From IMG/VR virus record IMGVR_UViG_3300011126_000169, positions 1 through 46,828 of that record: 46,828 nt of DNA; one strand, written 5' to 3'. The DNA comes from a virus. The position numbers were made by a program, and so were the translations under genes. The notes under the pieces are model-generated. The model ran no database searches. It had not been told where the DNA came from and saw nothing but the letters and a program-made list of their open reading frames with translations. Each line of letters begins with the position of its first letter. Position 1 is the first letter of the stretch. Below, in pieces: positions 46,041-46,828 of this stretch.

Positions 46041-46828
46041 TACGAAATATCCAAACAGTTTGTCAATGTAATTTCAGTATCTTGCATTTGGCCAGCAACT
46101 CTTCGCTGAATTCCTGCAAACTCTATTATCGATTCTTCACCAAATTGGTATGAAAGATTAGTAGTAGTTAATGCAAGCCTATCAAGACCTGGATTATCAG
46201 CAACTATATTCAGCTTTGTTTCTCCAACCGAATGCACTTCGCCAACATTAACTCCACCAAGTAAAATAATAACACCTAATCCTGAAGTTGGAGTTAAGGA
46301 AACAATATTGATTGTAACCTCAAATTCTTCTCCATGTGCTATTGCTTCATCTAATTCTATATATGTAACATTTGTTGGACCCATTGTTAATTGGCTTCCA
46401 GCAATTACTATTCCAGCAGCTATTGGGTCTTGCCAACCTCCAACTGAATCCATTGGAGAATCAAAACCAGCATCAGGATTTAACTCTATCCCACTTGCTT
46501 CAAGAACAGATGAATCTGTATAATCGCCAGTCGCGCTATCATAAGTTGCAACAACAACATCACCATAAGTTGGATCAGCGACCCAAGTGCAATCAAATAC
46601 GATTACATCATTTGGAGAAGTTGTCGTACTTGTGACTACAGATGCAGTTTCAACTTCACCAACTTGTTCAATAACAGAAATTGAACCAACAGATAATGTT
46701 CCAGATGCACTAGCATCAATTATTGCAATTCTATTATTTACGGCAAGTGCTGTAATAAGAACATCAAATTCAAGAAGTCCACTTCCAGCAAATTGCCCTA
46801 CTACTTCTGTTCCTGTGCCACCACCAAA
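46040..46828 (-). CDS. Virion structural protein, C-terminal part (enters from the right edge)
   Basis: The frame is open from the right edge (46828) without a stop, ending TAA at 46040 in an overlap with the PhoD-like gene. The first ATG in this frame, at 46453, is not needed. Reading from the edge gives FGGGTGTEVVGQFAGSGLLE and LAVNNRIAIIDASASGTLSV, then a second module beginning ELNPDAGFDSPMDSVGGW that mirrors the LNRDSEFTDPDIGW start of the N-terminal piece. Placed after the 1..471 piece it is in frame. The whole protein looks like two tandem lectin-like or carbohydrate-binding-like domains, as in decoration or fibre proteins. Confidence 0.75.
   Translation of the reverse strand, partial: FGGGTGTEVVGQFAGSGLLEFDVLITALAVNNRIAIIDASASGTLSVGSISVIEQVGEVETASVVTSTTTSPNDVIVFDCTWVADPTYGDVVVATYDSATGDYTDSSVLEASGIELNPDAGFDSPMDSVGGWQDPIAAGIVIAGSQLTMGPTNVTYIELDEAIAHGEEFEVTINIVSLTPTSGLGVIILLGGVNVGEVHSVGETKLNIVADNPGLDRLALTTTNLSYQFGEESIIEFAGIQRRVAGQMQDTEITLTNCLDIS

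Noticed and set aside
1-46828. Temperate lifestyle
   Set aside because: No integrase, transposase, excisionase, ParA or CI-like repressor, and no attachment-site-like structure were seen. Operator-like dyads alone are not evidence of lysogeny.
1-46828. tRNA genes and CRISPR arrays
   Set aside because: No cloverleaf with a TTCRA-type arm was spotted in the gaps, and no regularly spaced 25-40 bp repeats with spacers were found. The 24-bp-spaced motifs at 6420-6606 are only 11-12 bp long.

Overview
The window reads as the complete, circularly closed genome of a lytic, contractile-tailed bacteriophage (myovirus morphology) of about 46.8 kb with low GC. The two ends are not gene boundaries. A minus-strand gene that starts at 471 runs off the left edge exactly on a codon boundary, and an open minus-strand frame enters from the right edge in the same register and ends at 46040. 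Joined, they give one 419-residue structural protein, so the linear ends are an arbitrary cut in a circular or circularly permuted molecule. The host is probably Gram-negative, because there is a two-component spanin pair (Rz with an embedded lipoprotein Rz1). No integrase, excisionase or recognisable lysogeny repressor was seen.

Layout. There are two divergent transcription blocks that meet at about 28,880. The plus block (9,063-28,879) is early/middle: small early proteins, then a recombination module (Sak4-like ATPase, DUF669 SSB-like protein, Cas4/RecB-like nuclease, DEAH helicase). A 518-bp regulatory gap with a hammerhead ribozyme follows, then small genes, a MoxR/CobS-type AAA ATPase with its usual partner, and an intrinsic terminator. 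The rest of the block holds a sulfotransferase and a glycosyltransferase-like gene, then replication and nucleotide genes: DUF5664/MazZ-like, DnaQ-like exonuclease, DnaE-type polymerase, YfbR/DatZ-like HD phosphohydrolase, ThyX-like protein, nucleoside deoxyribosyltransferase and ATP-dependent ligase. The minus block starts with the primase-helicase (8,759-6,612), passes a repeat-rich control region (6,420-6,606) and continues through nuclease, large terminase, portal and head-morphogenesis genes. It then crosses the window ends to a PhoD-like phosphatase, endolysin, protease/scaffold, capsid, connector, sheath, tube, tail chaperones with a programmed -1 frameshift, tape measure, baseplate, fibres, and holin/spanins.

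How it fits together. Replication seems largely self-sufficient: primase-helicase, an unusual DnaE-family polymerase with a separate proofreading exonuclease, ligase, and an SSB-like/Sak4 recombination pair. Four adjacent genes act on deoxynucleotide pools. Two of them (DUF5664 and YfbR-like HD) resemble enzymes that clear dATP and feed dGMP in 2-aminoadenine (Z) phages, but no PurZ is visible although the genome looks complete.

The strongest unusual signals are: (1) a type III hammerhead ribozyme with a complete core, 23 bases upstream of a start codon; (2) the hexamer CCGTGG, about four times more frequent on the plus strand than its complement regardless of gene direction; (3) a pair of near-identical 19-bp promoter-like elements with ATCGGCTCCGAT-type dyads at the two early control regions; (4) repeats spaced 24 bp apart upstream of the morphogenesis operon; (5) a sulfotransferase/glycosyltransferase-like pair; (6) an enlarged, apparently two-lobed ThyX-like protein.
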